A stretch of 64,000 nucleotides of DNA from Alloalcanivorax gelatiniphagus (GTDB lineage Bacteria; Pseudomonadota; Gammaproteobacteria; Pseudomonadales; Alcanivoracaceae), in NCBI RefSeq assembly GCF_005938655.1, contig NZ_VCQT01000020.1, forward strand, positions 62,001 to 126,000. Direction: 5' to 3'. Positions within the stretch are counted from its first letter, which is position 1. Each line of letters begins with the position of its first letter. Made by a program: the position numbers and the translations under genes. Shown here in pieces: positions 1 through 8,158 of this stretch. The notes beneath the pieces are model-generated. The model saw nothing but the letters and a program-made list of their open reading frames with translations, did no database searches and was not told the origin of the DNA.

Positions 1-186
1 CTCCGGCAACGGCACCTCCACATAGTAGAAGGCGCTGTCCGGCTTGTCGCTGGGGTAGTCGTATTCGCTGAAGTAGAGCCGCTCCGCCCGGGCGCCGGCG
101 CTGAGCAGCAGCAGGCCCAGGGTGAGCAGCGCGGCCCATGGCCGGGCCAGGGCCCGGCGGCGAGGTGACATCCGGGTCGCGGTCAT
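1..186 (-). CDS. Exported protein of unknown function (partial)
   Basis: Only the first 62 codons are inside the window; the gene runs off the left edge. The N-terminus has several arginines followed by a leucine-rich hydrophobic stretch and an Ala-x-Ala-type site (about residues 33-35), so a Sec signal peptide is likely; no lipobox cysteine is visible. The mature part begins with an acidic, aromatic-rich segment that I do not recognise. Its ATG overlaps the stop of the upstream lipoprotein gene by 4 bases (ATGA), which suggests translational coupling and a shared periplasmic or outer-membrane role. The function is unknown. Confidence 0.7.
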   Translation of the reverse strand, partial: MTATRMSPRRRALARPWAALLTLGLLLLSAGARAERLYFSEYDYPSDKPDSAFYYVEVPLPE

Positions 187-2303
187 TGCGGCACCTCCTC
201 GAAGCGGGCTTGCAGGTCGCGCTGCTGGTCGCCGTCGGCGCGCAGCAACCGCACTTTCTTGACCTTGCCCCAGAAGCGGCGCACGCCGTCGTCGTCCTCG
301 CCGAGCGGTTGCAGGGCCAGGCCGGTGTCGTCCAGGGCGGCGTAATCCAGGCCTTCGATGCCGCCGCAATCGTCGCCCAGCCGCACGCCGTTGTCGCCGT
401 CGAAGCGGGCGCAGCCGGGTTGTTCGCGGGTCAGGGTGACGGTTTCCACGGCGGTGGGGCAGCGGGCCTGGAAGTTCAGTTCACGGCCATAAAAATAGCG
501 AACCTGGTCGTCCTCGGTGCGCAGTTCGAAGCCCGGGTCCAGGTGCTCCTTGGCGTCGCCCTTGTCCCACACGAAGTGCAGCGGCGTGCCGTGGTAGTCG
601 GCGCCGTCCTCCGGGGTCAGGGTGCACAGCCGCAGACCCGGCGGGCCGGTGACCCGCAGGCGGTTGTCGTCGAGGCCTTGCAGGGTCAGGCCGTCCAGCA
701 GGGCACCGGTGTCGTCCGGAACCTCCGGCAGCGGCGAGGCCTGATGGCGCACGCCGCCCGGGTCGGTGCCGGGCTTACGGTCGTCCGGCAGCGGCCGCAC
801 GGTGAAGGTCAGGGGGCGTTCGCTCTCCCGCAGCGGCGTGAGGCGCAGGGTGGCGATGGGGTGCTCGGTGATCAGGGTCAGCTGGTCCAGGGGCGGGTCC
901 AGGGTCAGCCGCTCCACGAACACCCGGGCGGACGGGTCCGCCTGCTGGAAGGGCCGGTAGATCACCGCGTAGGGCAGCGGCTCGCCGTCGCCGTCCAGGG
1001 GCTGGGCCCGCCATTGGCCCAGGTCGCCGCCCAGCTGCAGGTCCACGCGCTGGTCCTGCCAGTCGAGGATCTTCAGTGACTCCGGCGCGCCGTCGCCGCG
1101 CTTCAGGGTGACCGGCTCGCCGTCGGTCCAGATGCGTGCCGCGCCGGTGAGTTTGATCGGCCCGTCGGCGTCGAATTTGCCGTCGCCGGTGAGCACCAGC
1201 GGATCGCGTCCCACGTCAGAGGGCATCGGCGTGGCCAGGCCATAGAAGCCGCCGGTTTCCCCCAGGCGGTTGAGCAGCAGGCCATCCGGCGCCGGCCCGT
1301 CGAAGCCGGTAAAGTGAAAGCTGGCCTGTTGCTGCAACGGATGGGCCAGGGACCAGTCGCCTTCGGTGAGCAGCCGGGCTTCTTCCAACTGGTCCGGTTG
1401 GTAGAACAGACTTTGCTCGGCGCTGTCGAGCAGGGTGTTCACATAGTCCTGGTCGCGCATCGACAGGCGCTGGTCCGGGTCGACGATGCGCGGGTCGTTC
1501 AGTTGCCGTTCGGTGGTTTCCGCGTACATCTCCACCCGCAGCGGGTCCACGTCCCAGTCCTGCACCGGATAGGGGTAGTGGCGCTGGCTGATCAGCAACA
1601 GACGTTGCTCCAGGGTGGCGTCCTGGTCCGGCACGCTGGCGGTGCTGTGCAGGCGCAGTGCTTCCGGCATGCCGGACGGCCAGCGCGCGATCATGCGTGC
1701 CTCGCCGTCGACGCCCTCGCCGGCCAGGGTCAGGGCGATCAGCACCCGGTCGCCGTCCCGGTCCAGCACCCGGTAGTCGGCGGTGACCTTGGGCAGCCCC
1801 CACAGGGAGGCGCTGGCTTGCCAGGTGTCGCCGGGCCGTGGGTCATTGGGCAACGGCACCGAGGTGGCGGTGGCCTGGTCGAGCAGCTGCTCCACCTTGT
1901 CGCCGAAGCGTTCCACCATTTCCTCGTGCAGGGCCGGATCGGCGATGCGGGTTTCGGCGATTTCGCCGTCTTCCACCCGGCTCAGCGTGCCGGTGTCGAG
2001 GAAGCGGCGCAGCGGTTTGGCGCGCTCGCCCAGCCTCTCCAGATGACGGGTGTCCAGCTGGCCGGAACCGATACGCAGCCAGGGCAGGGTGGTGCGGATC
2101 CACAGGCCGCTACCGGCGCCCTGGTCCACCCGGTTGCGCACGATTGCCTGCAGGCTCATGTCCTGGTCGTAGTCGCTGTCGTTGGGCGTCAGGGTTTGGT
2201 GGGCCACCAGCAGGAAGTCGTCTTCGTAATCGGCCTCGGGGGCACGGTTGTCCTGACAGGCGGCGAGCAGGAAAAGGCAGAAAAAAGGCAGTAGAAAACG
2301 CAT
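183..2303 (-). CDS. Large predicted lipoprotein, unknown function
   Basis: A 706-residue protein starting with a short lipoprotein signal: hydrophobic core and lipobox LAAC, with the lipidated cysteine near residue 16. The start at 2303 is preferred over an in-frame start 90 bases upstream because GGAGAG lies 9 bases before it and the longer form would bury the signal peptide. The rest is acidic and Asp/Pro-rich, with repeated charged turns, no membrane segments and a few cysteines near the C-terminus. I recognise no domain. It is coupled by a 4-base overlap to the next exported protein. It probably sits in the outer membrane facing the periplasm (inference from the signal). Confidence 0.75.
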   Translation of the reverse strand: MRFLLPFFCLFLLAACQDNRAPEADYEDDFLLVAHQTLTPNDSDYDQDMSLQAIVRNRVDQGAGSGLWIRTTLPWLRIGSGQLDTRHLERLGERAKPLRRFLDTGTLSRVEDGEIAETRIADPALHEEMVERFGDKVEQLLDQATATSVPLPNDPRPGDTWQASASLWGLPKVTADYRVLDRDGDRVLIALTLAGEGVDGEARMIARWPSGMPEALRLHSTASVPDQDATLEQRLLLISQRHYPYPVQDWDVDPLRVEMYAETTERQLNDPRIVDPDQRLSMRDQDYVNTLLDSAEQSLFYQPDQLEEARLLTEGDWSLAHPLQQQASFHFTGFDGPAPDGLLLNRLGETGGFYGLATPMPSDVGRDPLVLTGDGKFDADGPIKLTGAARIWTDGEPVTLKRGDGAPESLKILDWQDQRVDLQLGGDLGQWRAQPLDGDGEPLPYAVIYRPFQQADPSARVFVERLTLDPPLDQLTLITEHPIATLRLTPLRESERPLTFTVRPLPDDRKPGTDPGGVRHQASPLPEVPDDTGALLDGLTLQGLDDNRLRVTGPPGLRLCTLTPEDGADYHGTPLHFVWDKGDAKEHLDPGFELRTEDDQVRYFYGRELNFQARCPTAVETVTLTREQPGCARFDGDNGVRLGDDCGGIEGLDYAALDDTGLALQPLGEDDDGVRRFWGKVKKVRLLRADGDQQRDLQARFEEVPQ

Positions 2304-2425
2304 AATGGCAAACTCTCCGTAACGCATCGGAGTGTATCGAAAGGCGGTGTCTCCCGGGGTGCCGTAAACGAAAATTGTGAAAAAGCGCAGCATAAACGCC
2401 GTGATATTTCTTTTCGAGACAGACC

Positions 2426-3091
2426 ATGAGCGGTAACAGCCGGCCGGTGACCAGCAACCAGGCGGAGCCGCACCCGGCCCTGGCGGATACCGTGGGGCGT
2501 CATCTTGCTCACCCCTGGCGGGCGCCGTTGGCGGACCACGACCGGGAGGCGTTCCAACGGGCCCGGGACTGGCTGGGCGACTCCGACGCGCCGTTGATTC
2601 TGGATTCCGGTTGCGGCACCGGCCGTTCCTCGGTGCTGCTGGGGCAGCGCTACCCGCAAGCGCGGGTGCTGGGGCTGGACCAGTCCGCCCATCGCCTGGC
2701 GCGGGCGCCGCGCCGTTTTCCGATACCGGATAACGTGCTGCTGCTGCGCACCGACTGCGCCGGTTTTTGGCGTTTGGCGGAGGCCGCCGGCTGGCGGCCC
2801 TGGCGCCACTATGTGCTGTACCCGAACCCGTGGCCGAAGAGCGCCCACCTGAAACGCCGCTGGCACGGCCATCCGGTGTTTCCCCATTTACTCGGGTTGG
2901 GGGGCACGCTGGTGTTGCGCACCAACTGGGAACTGTATGCCCGGGAAATGGCCGGGGCTCTGGCCCTGGCGGGCCGGCAGGCGAGCGTGTCGGCGCTGGC
3001 CGGGGGCCAGCCGCCGGTCACCGATTTCGAGGAAAAATACCGCCACAGCGGCCACCGGCTCTGGGAGCTGGTGGCCGACCTGGATCACTGA
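2426..3091 (+). CDS. TrmB-family SAM-dependent methyltransferase
   Basis: A 221-residue class I methyltransferase. The SAM-binding glycine motif SGCGTGRSS is at about residues 61-69 and the family signature YPNPWPK at 132-138, followed by basic residues and a His. This corresponds to the FPDPWPK segment of TrmB, which makes 7-methylguanosine at tRNA position 46. The C-terminus keeps a TNWELYA segment as in TrmB. Whether it is the main TrmB or a paralogue cannot be decided here, because it departs from the canonical signature (Asn for Asp, SAHLKRR for KKRHxKRR). It is divergent from the lipoprotein gene, and its last 7 bases overlap the end of the opposing small membrane-protein gene. Confidence 0.75.
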   Translation: MSGNSRPVTSNQAEPHPALADTVGRHLAHPWRAPLADHDREAFQRARDWLGDSDAPLILDSGCGTGRSSVLLGQRYPQARVLGLDQSAHRLARAPRRFPIPDNVLLLRTDCAGFWRLAEAAGWRPWRHYVLYPNPWPKSAHLKRRWHGHPVFPHLLGLGGTLVLRTNWELYAREMAGALALAGRQASVSALAGGQPPVTDFEEKYRHSGHRLWELVADLDH

Positions 3092-3249
3092 ACGGTGAGG
3101 TAGATCTTGTAGCCGATGGTGGCCAGCATGCAGAGCGTGCCGACCGCCAGCAGGGCCAGGCCCCAGTTTGATTGGCGGGCGGCGAAGCCCACCCCCATGA
3201 GCATCAGTCCCACGACCATCAAGGCGATAAGACCATCGAAGGGCGCCAT
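3085..3249 (-). CDS. Small membrane protein, 54 aa
   Basis: A short gene of 54 codons plus stop. It has a perfect ribosome binding site (AAGGAGG, 4 bases before the ATG) and two hydrophobic segments: about residues 5-22, rich in Met, Val and Gly, and about 30-46, ending in a Tyr-Lys-containing tail. The segments are joined by a short polar loop with Arg and Asn. It is probably an inner-membrane protein of two helices; the family is not recognised. It lies between the TrpB2-type gene upstream on the same strand (45-base gap after re-annotation) and the convergent TrmB-like gene, whose stop it overlaps by 7 bases. Confidence 0.7.
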   Translation of the reverse strand: MAPFDGLIALMVVGLMLMGVGFAARQSNWGLALLAVGTLCMLATIGYKIYLTVQ

Positions 3250-3293
3250 GTTTCCTCCTTGCCGTTAAGGCGTGGTGTTGCTTGGCAGGGCGG

Positions 3294-4655
3294 TCAGCCC
3301 AGCTGCGGCAGGCGCGCCAGGGCGGCCTCGGCCCCCTCGGCATCGTAGTCGCCATCCTCCAGCTTGCCGTCGAAGTAATCGATATAGGCCTGCATGTCGA
3401 AATGTCCGTGGCCGGACAGATTGAAGAGAATGGTTTCCGACTTGCCTTCCTGCTTGCAGCGCAGCGCCTCGTCGATGGCGCCCTTGACCGCGTGGGTACA
3501 CTCCGGCGCCGGCACGATGCCCTCGTGGCGGGCGAATTGCACCGCCGCCTCGAAGCAGCCCAGCTGCTGATAGGCGCGCGCCTCGATCAGGCCCAGCTCC
3601 AGCACATGGGACACCTGGGCGCCCATGCCGTGATAGCGCAGACCACCGGCGTGGAAACCCGGCGGCGTAAAGCTGGAGCCCAGGGTGTGCATCTTGGTGA
3701 GCGGCGTCAGATGGGCGGTGTCGCCGAAATCGTAGGCGAAGCGGCCCTGGGTGAGGGTGGGGCAGGCCGCCGGTTCCACGGCGATGATGCGCCGGCGCTT
3801 GCCGCCGCGCAGCTGGGCGCCCAGGAACGGGAAGGCGATGCCGGCGAAGTTGGAGCCGCCGCCGGTGCAGCCGATGATGATGTCCGGGTCGTCGCCGGCC
3901 ATTTCGAACTGCTCCATGGCCTCCAGGCCGATCACGCTCTGGTGCAGCATCACATGGTTAAGCACCGAACCCAGGGCGTACTTGGTGCCCTCGTCCTGGG
4001 CCGCCAGTTCCACCGCCTCGCTGATGGCGATGCCCAGGCTGCCCGGGTGGTCCGGGTTTTCCGCCAGGATCGCGCGGCCGGACTCGGTGAGATTGGACGG
4101 TGACGCCACGCACTCGGCCCCGTAGGTGCGCATCAGCGCCTGCCGGTAGGGCTTCTGCTGGAACGACACCTTGACCTGGAACACCTTCACTTGCAGATCA
4201 AACAGGCTGCCGGCGAACGCCAGCGACGAGCCCCACTGGCCGGCGCCGGTTTCGGTGGTGAGCCGTTTGATGCCGGCCTCGGCGTTGTAATAGGCCTGGG
4301 CCACGGCGGTGTTGGGCTTGTGCGAGCCGGCCGGGCTGACGCCCTCGTACTTGAAGTAGATTTTCGCCGGGGTATCCAGGGCTTTCTCCAGCCGGCGCGC
4401 GCGGATCAGCGGGCTGGGCCGCCACAGGCGGTAGATCTCGCGCACCGCCTTGGGAATCTCCACATGGCGCTCGCTGGTCATCTCCTGGGCGATCAGGGTG
4501 TCCGGGAACAGCGGCGCCAGATCTTCCGGCGCCACCGGCTGATGGGTGGCGGGGTGCAGCACCGGCGCCATCGGGGTCGGCAGGTCCGCCATGATGTTGT
4601 ACCAGTCGCGGGGCAGGTGTTCTTCGGACAACAGGTATTTGGTGCTCTCGGCCAT
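3294..4655 (-). CDS. TrpB2-type tryptophan synthase beta-like PLP enzyme
   Basis: A 453-residue fold-type II PLP enzyme. The Schiff-base lysine is in GSHKPN (Lys about 113) and the phosphate-binding loop GCTGGGSN at about 262-269. Length and the N-terminal extension with DWYN fit the TrpB2 subfamily (about 420-450 aa) rather than the usual 400-aa TrpB1. TrpB2 enzymes condense indole with serine, or act as phosphoserine- or serine-dependent salvage enzymes. No trpA or other trp gene is adjacent, which fits a stand-alone, indole-salvaging TrpB2. The ATG at 4655 is the natural start of the conserved N-terminus. The exact substrate is uncertain. Confidence 0.88.
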   Translation of the reverse strand: MAESTKYLLSEEHLPRDWYNIMADLPTPMAPVLHPATHQPVAPEDLAPLFPDTLIAQEMTSERHVEIPKAVREIYRLWRPSPLIRARRLEKALDTPAKIYFKYEGVSPAGSHKPNTAVAQAYYNAEAGIKRLTTETGAGQWGSSLAFAGSLFDLQVKVFQVKVSFQQKPYRQALMRTYGAECVASPSNLTESGRAILAENPDHPGSLGIAISEAVELAAQDEGTKYALGSVLNHVMLHQSVIGLEAMEQFEMAGDDPDIIIGCTGGGSNFAGIAFPFLGAQLRGGKRRRIIAVEPAACPTLTQGRFAYDFGDTAHLTPLTKMHTLGSSFTPPGFHAGGLRYHGMGAQVSHVLELGLIEARAYQQLGCFEAAVQFARHEGIVPAPECTHAVKGAIDEALRCKQEGKSETILFNLSGHGHFDMQAYIDYFDGKLEDGDYDAEGAEAALARLPQLG

Positions 4656-4974
4656 GGTGCTCTCTTATTGGTCGTTTTTGTTCATGCCCAATGATGCCGC
4701 TTTTTGCCGCCCCGGATAAGGCCAAGGTGGCAATTGCCGCGGCACCGTGCCGTCGCCGGCTCCGGCGGTGGGCGTTGCTGTGTGATCAGGCTCCCACTTT
4801 CACGGTACTCGTCCCCGGGTGCGTTACCTGAGTTACCAACCCGGGGCGAATCCCGCCTCTGCTGTGATCGCCGCACGGGAAACGTCGCTTCTAGACTCCC
4901 TGATACTCCCACGATTCAGCACTGGATCGTTGGGGTGGGATCAATTCAATAGGGAAAATAAAAGGGACGAAGAC
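4656..4974. other. Intergenic region upstream of secreted hydrolase
   Basis: 319 bases between two divergent genes, so it should hold both promoters. The hydrolase has a purine-rich AT-biased leader (AAAATAAAAGGGACG) just before its ATG. No convincing sigma70 pair, tRNA or repeat was found. An open frame runs into the hydrolase from 4819, but its extra residues do not look like a protein N-terminus and would hide the signal peptide. Confidence 0.5.
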
Positions 4975-5787
4975 ATGAGAAATATAAAACTCTCCGCCCG
5001 TGGCGGTTCGCACTGGACCACTAAACTGGCGACGTTGATGGTTGGCACGGTGTTGAGCTGCGGCGTCGCCAACGCCGCGCCGCTCGATCCTTACGAGGAC
5101 GAAGGCCCCTACAGCACCACCCGTGAACTGGGCCTGAGCTGCACCGTGTTCCGGCCGTCCAACCTGACCGGCGATCACCCCATCGTGGTATGGGGCAACG
5201 GTACCGGCACCACGCCGACCGCCTATCGCCGCGGCCTGGAACACTGGGCATCCTGGGGGTTCGTGGTGGCCGCCGCCAACACCAGTAACGCCGGCACCGG
5301 ACAGGACATGCTCGACTGCATCGGTCATTTGCAGTCCCGTGGCTATGCCAGCCAGCTTGATTTCAGCGCCATTGGCGCCTCCGGCCATTCCCAGGGCGGT
5401 GGTGGCACCATCATGGCCGGGCGGGACAGCCGGATCACCGCCACCGCGCCGGTGCAGCCCTACATTCTCGGCCTCGGCCATGACACCACGTCGCAGTATC
5501 AGCAAACCGCGCCGATGCTGCTGCTGTCCGGCTCCTTTGATGTGTTGGCCGGTCCGCTGCTGAATCAGCGCCCGGTTTATCAGCGCGTGGATGTGCCGGT
5601 GTTCTGGGCGGAGCGTACCGCCGCCACCCATTTCGAGCCGGTGGGCGACTTTGGCGACTTCAAGGGCATCACCACCGCCTGGTGGCTGTATCAGTTGTCC
5701 GGGGACTCCAGCGCCGCCGACCTTTTCACCGGCCCCTGCACCGCCTGTAACCTGTTCGGTTGGGATATCGAACGCAAGAACTTCTGA
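4975..5787 (+). CDS. Secreted alpha/beta hydrolase (esterase/polyesterase-like)
   Basis: A 270-residue exported hydrolase. The signal peptide ends around VANA-A (residues 31-35). The nucleophile is Ser139 in GHSQGGGG; the likely acid is Asp189 (SGSFD) and the base His219 (ATHFEP), giving the order Ser-Asp-His. WGNGTGTTP at 73-81 is the probable oxyanion region. The C-terminal CTAC (255-258) suggests a disulfide. The layout resembles chlorophyllase/dienelactone-hydrolase-like secreted esterases and is distantly like cutinase/PETase-type polyesterases, but the nucleophile motif is GHSQG rather than the GWSMG or GHSMG of known PETases. It is followed by an AraC regulator and a lipase-chaperone-like gene, which fits a lipolytic or polyester role. 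Confidence 0.8.
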   Translation: MRNIKLSARGGSHWTTKLATLMVGTVLSCGVANAAPLDPYEDEGPYSTTRELGLSCTVFRPSNLTGDHPIVVWGNGTGTTPTAYRRGLEHWASWGFVVAAANTSNAGTGQDMLDCIGHLQSRGYASQLDFSAIGASGHSQGGGGTIMAGRDSRITATAPVQPYILGLGHDTTSQYQQTAPMLLLSGSFDVLAGPLLNQRPVYQRVDVPVFWAERTAATHFEPVGDFGDFKGITTAWWLYQLSGDSSAADLFTGPCTACNLFGWDIERKNF

Positions 5788-5883
5788 TCGGCGGAGCCGG
5801 GTCCTCACGGCGGTGTGGGCCCGGCGTCAGGCCGTCTATGGCATGCTAACCTTGATGGAAATAATAAAACCCGGGAGCAATCC

Positions 5884-6936
5884 ATGGAGACGGGATGGGA
5901 CCAACCGCAGGTGCCGCTGCACCTGCATCCGATGGGATTTATCGAGGCGTTTTGCGACCTGGGCGCCGATCAGACGGCGCTGCTGCGGGACACCGGCATT
6001 TCGCCGGTGCTGTTCGACATGCGGGATGTTCGCATCAGCCACGGGCAATTCGAGCGGCTGCTGTTAAACGGCATTGAGCTGTGTGACCGCCCGGCGCTGG
6101 GCATCTGGGCAGGGCTGCGTTTCGACTGGTCCTATTGGGGTACGGTGGGCTACGTGGTGCACTGCAGCCCGAGCCTCAAGCATGCCGGTGAGGCGTTCCG
6201 CCGCTACCTGGTGCTCTCTCAACCCGGTTTTGCCCTGCAGACCGCCAACTCCAATGCCTACCTGGACGCCGATAACCGGGTAGTGGAACCCATTGATTAC
6301 ATGACCGGCAGCGACACCGAACGTGTGCTGCGGACCTTTATCCGTGACTGGCGGCTGGCCATTACCCTGCGGGTATGGGATAGCTGCGGCAACAAAGCGG
6401 TGCAAGATCCCGGCGTCCATGTACGCCTTGATATTCCCCGCCCTGCGTCCACCGAGCCCTACGAGGCGCTGCCTTGCCAGAGCCTGCGTTTCGGCTGCGA
6501 CGATTCTTCCATTTCCGCCCATCGGGACTTTGTGTTCCGCCGTTTCCGGTTGCTGCGCAGGCGTGCCTTCGAGCAGCTGCTGCAGGACTGTGAGCGGCAA
6601 TTGGCCCGGTCACCGGAAGGCGTTTCATTCACCGAGCGGGTGCGCTGGCACCTGCGCGCCCACTTTCGTCCCGGGCTGAAGCTGGAAGTGGTCGCCCGTC
6701 AGTTGCGCGTGACCCCCCGGGGCCTGAGTCGGCGCCTGGCCACGGACGGCACCTCGTTCCGGCGGCTGATGCACTCGGTGCGCATGGAGATCGTGCGCCA
6801 CCAACTGCGCCATTCGCGGCTGCGGGTGGAGGAGGTGGCGGCGATGGCGGGCTTTTCCTGCGCCTCCAGTCTGCGCCGGGCGGTTAAGCGCTGGTCCGGC
6901 ACCACCGTGGGCGAGCTTCGCGAGCTGCCGCAATGA
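5884..6936 (+). CDS. AraC-family transcriptional regulator
   Basis: A 350-residue regulator. The N-terminal about 190 residues match the arabinose-binding-like domain of the OruR/ArgR type of AraC proteins. The C-terminal about 100 residues hold the double helix-turn-helix: the first is in the segment LEVVARQLRVTPRGLSRRL, the second is VEEVAAMAGFSCASSLRRA. The ATG at 5884 has GGGAG 6 bases upstream and is preferred to one 69 bases earlier. It lies 96 bases downstream of the secreted hydrolase and overlaps the next gene by 4 bases, so it probably controls the hydrolase and/or the chaperone-like gene (inference from context). The effector is unknown. Confidence 0.88.
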   Translation: METGWDQPQVPLHLHPMGFIEAFCDLGADQTALLRDTGISPVLFDMRDVRISHGQFERLLLNGIELCDRPALGIWAGLRFDWSYWGTVGYVVHCSPSLKHAGEAFRRYLVLSQPGFALQTANSNAYLDADNRVVEPIDYMTGSDTERVLRTFIRDWRLAITLRVWDSCGNKAVQDPGVHVRLDIPRPASTEPYEALPCQSLRFGCDDSSISAHRDFVFRRFRLLRRRAFEQLLQDCERQLARSPEGVSFTERVRWHLRAHFRPGLKLEVVARQLRVTPRGLSRRLATDGTSFRRLMHSVRMEIVRHQLRHSRLRVEEVAAMAGFSCASSLRRAVKRWSGTTVGELRELPQ

Positions 6937-7646
6937 GCGAGGCACGGGACCGGGCAGGCCTGGCCGCTGGCTCTGTGGTGGCCGCCGTGGTGCTGGCATT
7001 GGCCAGTGCGGTTCTGGTGGCCGGCGTAGTCTGGCTGGTGGTCACCGCGCCGCCGGAATCGCCCGTGGAACCGGCGATAAACCGGCCTGGCCCGGAGCCG
7101 GTTGAAGCTGTTGCCGCTGAACCCGTGGTGCCATCCCCACCGCCACGGCGCCCACCGGCAAGCACCGACAGCACGGAGAGCGCCGAGCCGTTGGCCCCGG
7201 AGCGGCTCGACCAGTTGTTGACGGCGTTCGCCTGGGAGGGCGACCGGTTGCGGGTCGACCATGGCACCCGGCGCACCCTGAACGCCTTGCTGGCGGGATC
7301 GTCGCCCGCCCTTGGGGAACGGATACTGACGCGCTTGCCGGACCCGCGCGGCCGCCAGGTGGTGGATCTGCTGGAGCGCTACCGGCAATACCTGGACATG
7401 CGCCAGGCGGTGGCGGACACCTTCGATTATCTGGATAACCCGGAGGCCATGGCCGGCGCCCAGCGCCAGCTGCACCAGTTGCGGCGCGATTACCTGGGCG
7501 CGGAGTTGGCGCGGGGGTTGTTTGGCGAAGAAGAACGGATGGTGAATGCCACCCTGGAAAACATGCGGATACAGAGCGACCCGACCCTGTCCGACGCGCG
7601 CAAGCGCGAGTTAACCCGTCCCATCAAGGCGCCCGGCGCCGAATAG
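6933..7646 (+). CDS. Lipase-chaperone-like membrane-anchored protein (short)
   Basis: A 237-residue protein with one N-terminal transmembrane segment (about 13-36), a Pro/Glu-rich linker (about 37-85) and a helical domain. The helical domain resembles lipase-specific foldases (LifO/Lif): LPDPRGRQVVDLLERYRQY matches their mini-domain helix, and LGAELARGLFGEEE matches the conserved LFGEEE segment near the end of the chaperone. Known foldases are about 320-350 residues and carry an RxxFDY motif. Here the equivalent position reads RRTLNALL and the C-terminal half is missing, so function as a true foldase is doubtful. It overlaps the araC-type stop by 4 bases (ATGA). Confidence 0.6.
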   Translation: MSEARDRAGLAAGSVVAAVVLALASAVLVAGVVWLVVTAPPESPVEPAINRPGPEPVEAVAAEPVVPSPPPRRPPASTDSTESAEPLAPERLDQLLTAFAWEGDRLRVDHGTRRTLNALLAGSSPALGERILTRLPDPRGRQVVDLLERYRQYLDMRQAVADTFDYLDNPEAMAGAQRQLHQLRRDYLGAELARGLFGEEERMVNATLENMRIQSDPTLSDARKRELTRPIKAPGAE

Positions 7647-7716
7647 CAGCGCCGGTCTCACAGGTGCGGTTCACGGGGCTCCGCGCTGCCGTGGCCCCGT
7701 TCCCAGTCCCGCTCGA

Positions 7717-8148
7717 TCAGTCCAGCAGCTTGAACATCTGCCGGTGGGGGATGTGGGCGTCCATGAAGATGCCGCCGGAGACGCTGAAGCCGGCGGTTTC
7801 ATAGAAGCTGGTGGCGTGGGTCTGGGCGTACAGGAAGATTTCGCCCATGCGGGCGGCGCGGGCGGCTTCCTCGGCGGCCACCAGCAGGGCGCGTCCAACG
7901 CCGCTGTTGCGGTGGGTTTCCAGCACGCACAGGCGGCTGATCTGACCGCTGCCCAGCAGGCGCAGGCAGCCAATCGGCCGTTGTTCCTGGTCCAGTGCCA
8001 GGAAGTGCCGGGCGGCGTGGTCGGCGCCGTCCCATTCCAGTTCCTCGGGGACGCCTTGCTCGCCGATGAAGACACGCTGGCGGAGCGCGCTCAGTTCGTC
8101 GCGGTGTTCGTCCCAGGAGGTTTCGATGATGGTAAAACTAAAGCCCAT
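7717..8148 (-). CDS. GNAT family N-acetyltransferase
   Basis: A 143-residue single-domain GNAT. The N-terminal RQRVFIGEQGVPEELEWDG segment is typical of the ElaA/YjcF-like subgroup. The acetyl-CoA pyrophosphate loop is in the region ETHRNSGVGRALL (about residues 77-89), followed by the YETAGF motif (about 115-120). The ATG at 8148 opens exactly at the conserved N-terminus; a longer frame upstream runs into roxA and is not plausible. It is the last gene of the nudJ-mnmA-hflD-purB-roxA run, 10 bases after roxA, as in related bacteria. The substrate is unknown. Confidence 0.88.
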   Translation of the reverse strand: MGFSFTIIETSWDEHRDELSALRQRVFIGEQGVPEELEWDGADHAARHFLALDQEQRPIGCLRLLGSGQISRLCVLETHRNSGVGRALLVAAEEAARAARMGEIFLYAQTHATSFYETAGFSVSGGIFMDAHIPHRQMFKLLD

Positions 8149-8158
8149 GGCGTTCTCG

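Noticed and set aside
4891-5808. 305-codon frame opposite the secreted hydrolase
   Set aside because: Antisense shadow rich in Gly, His and Gln; the plus-strand protein has a signal peptide and a full catalytic triad.
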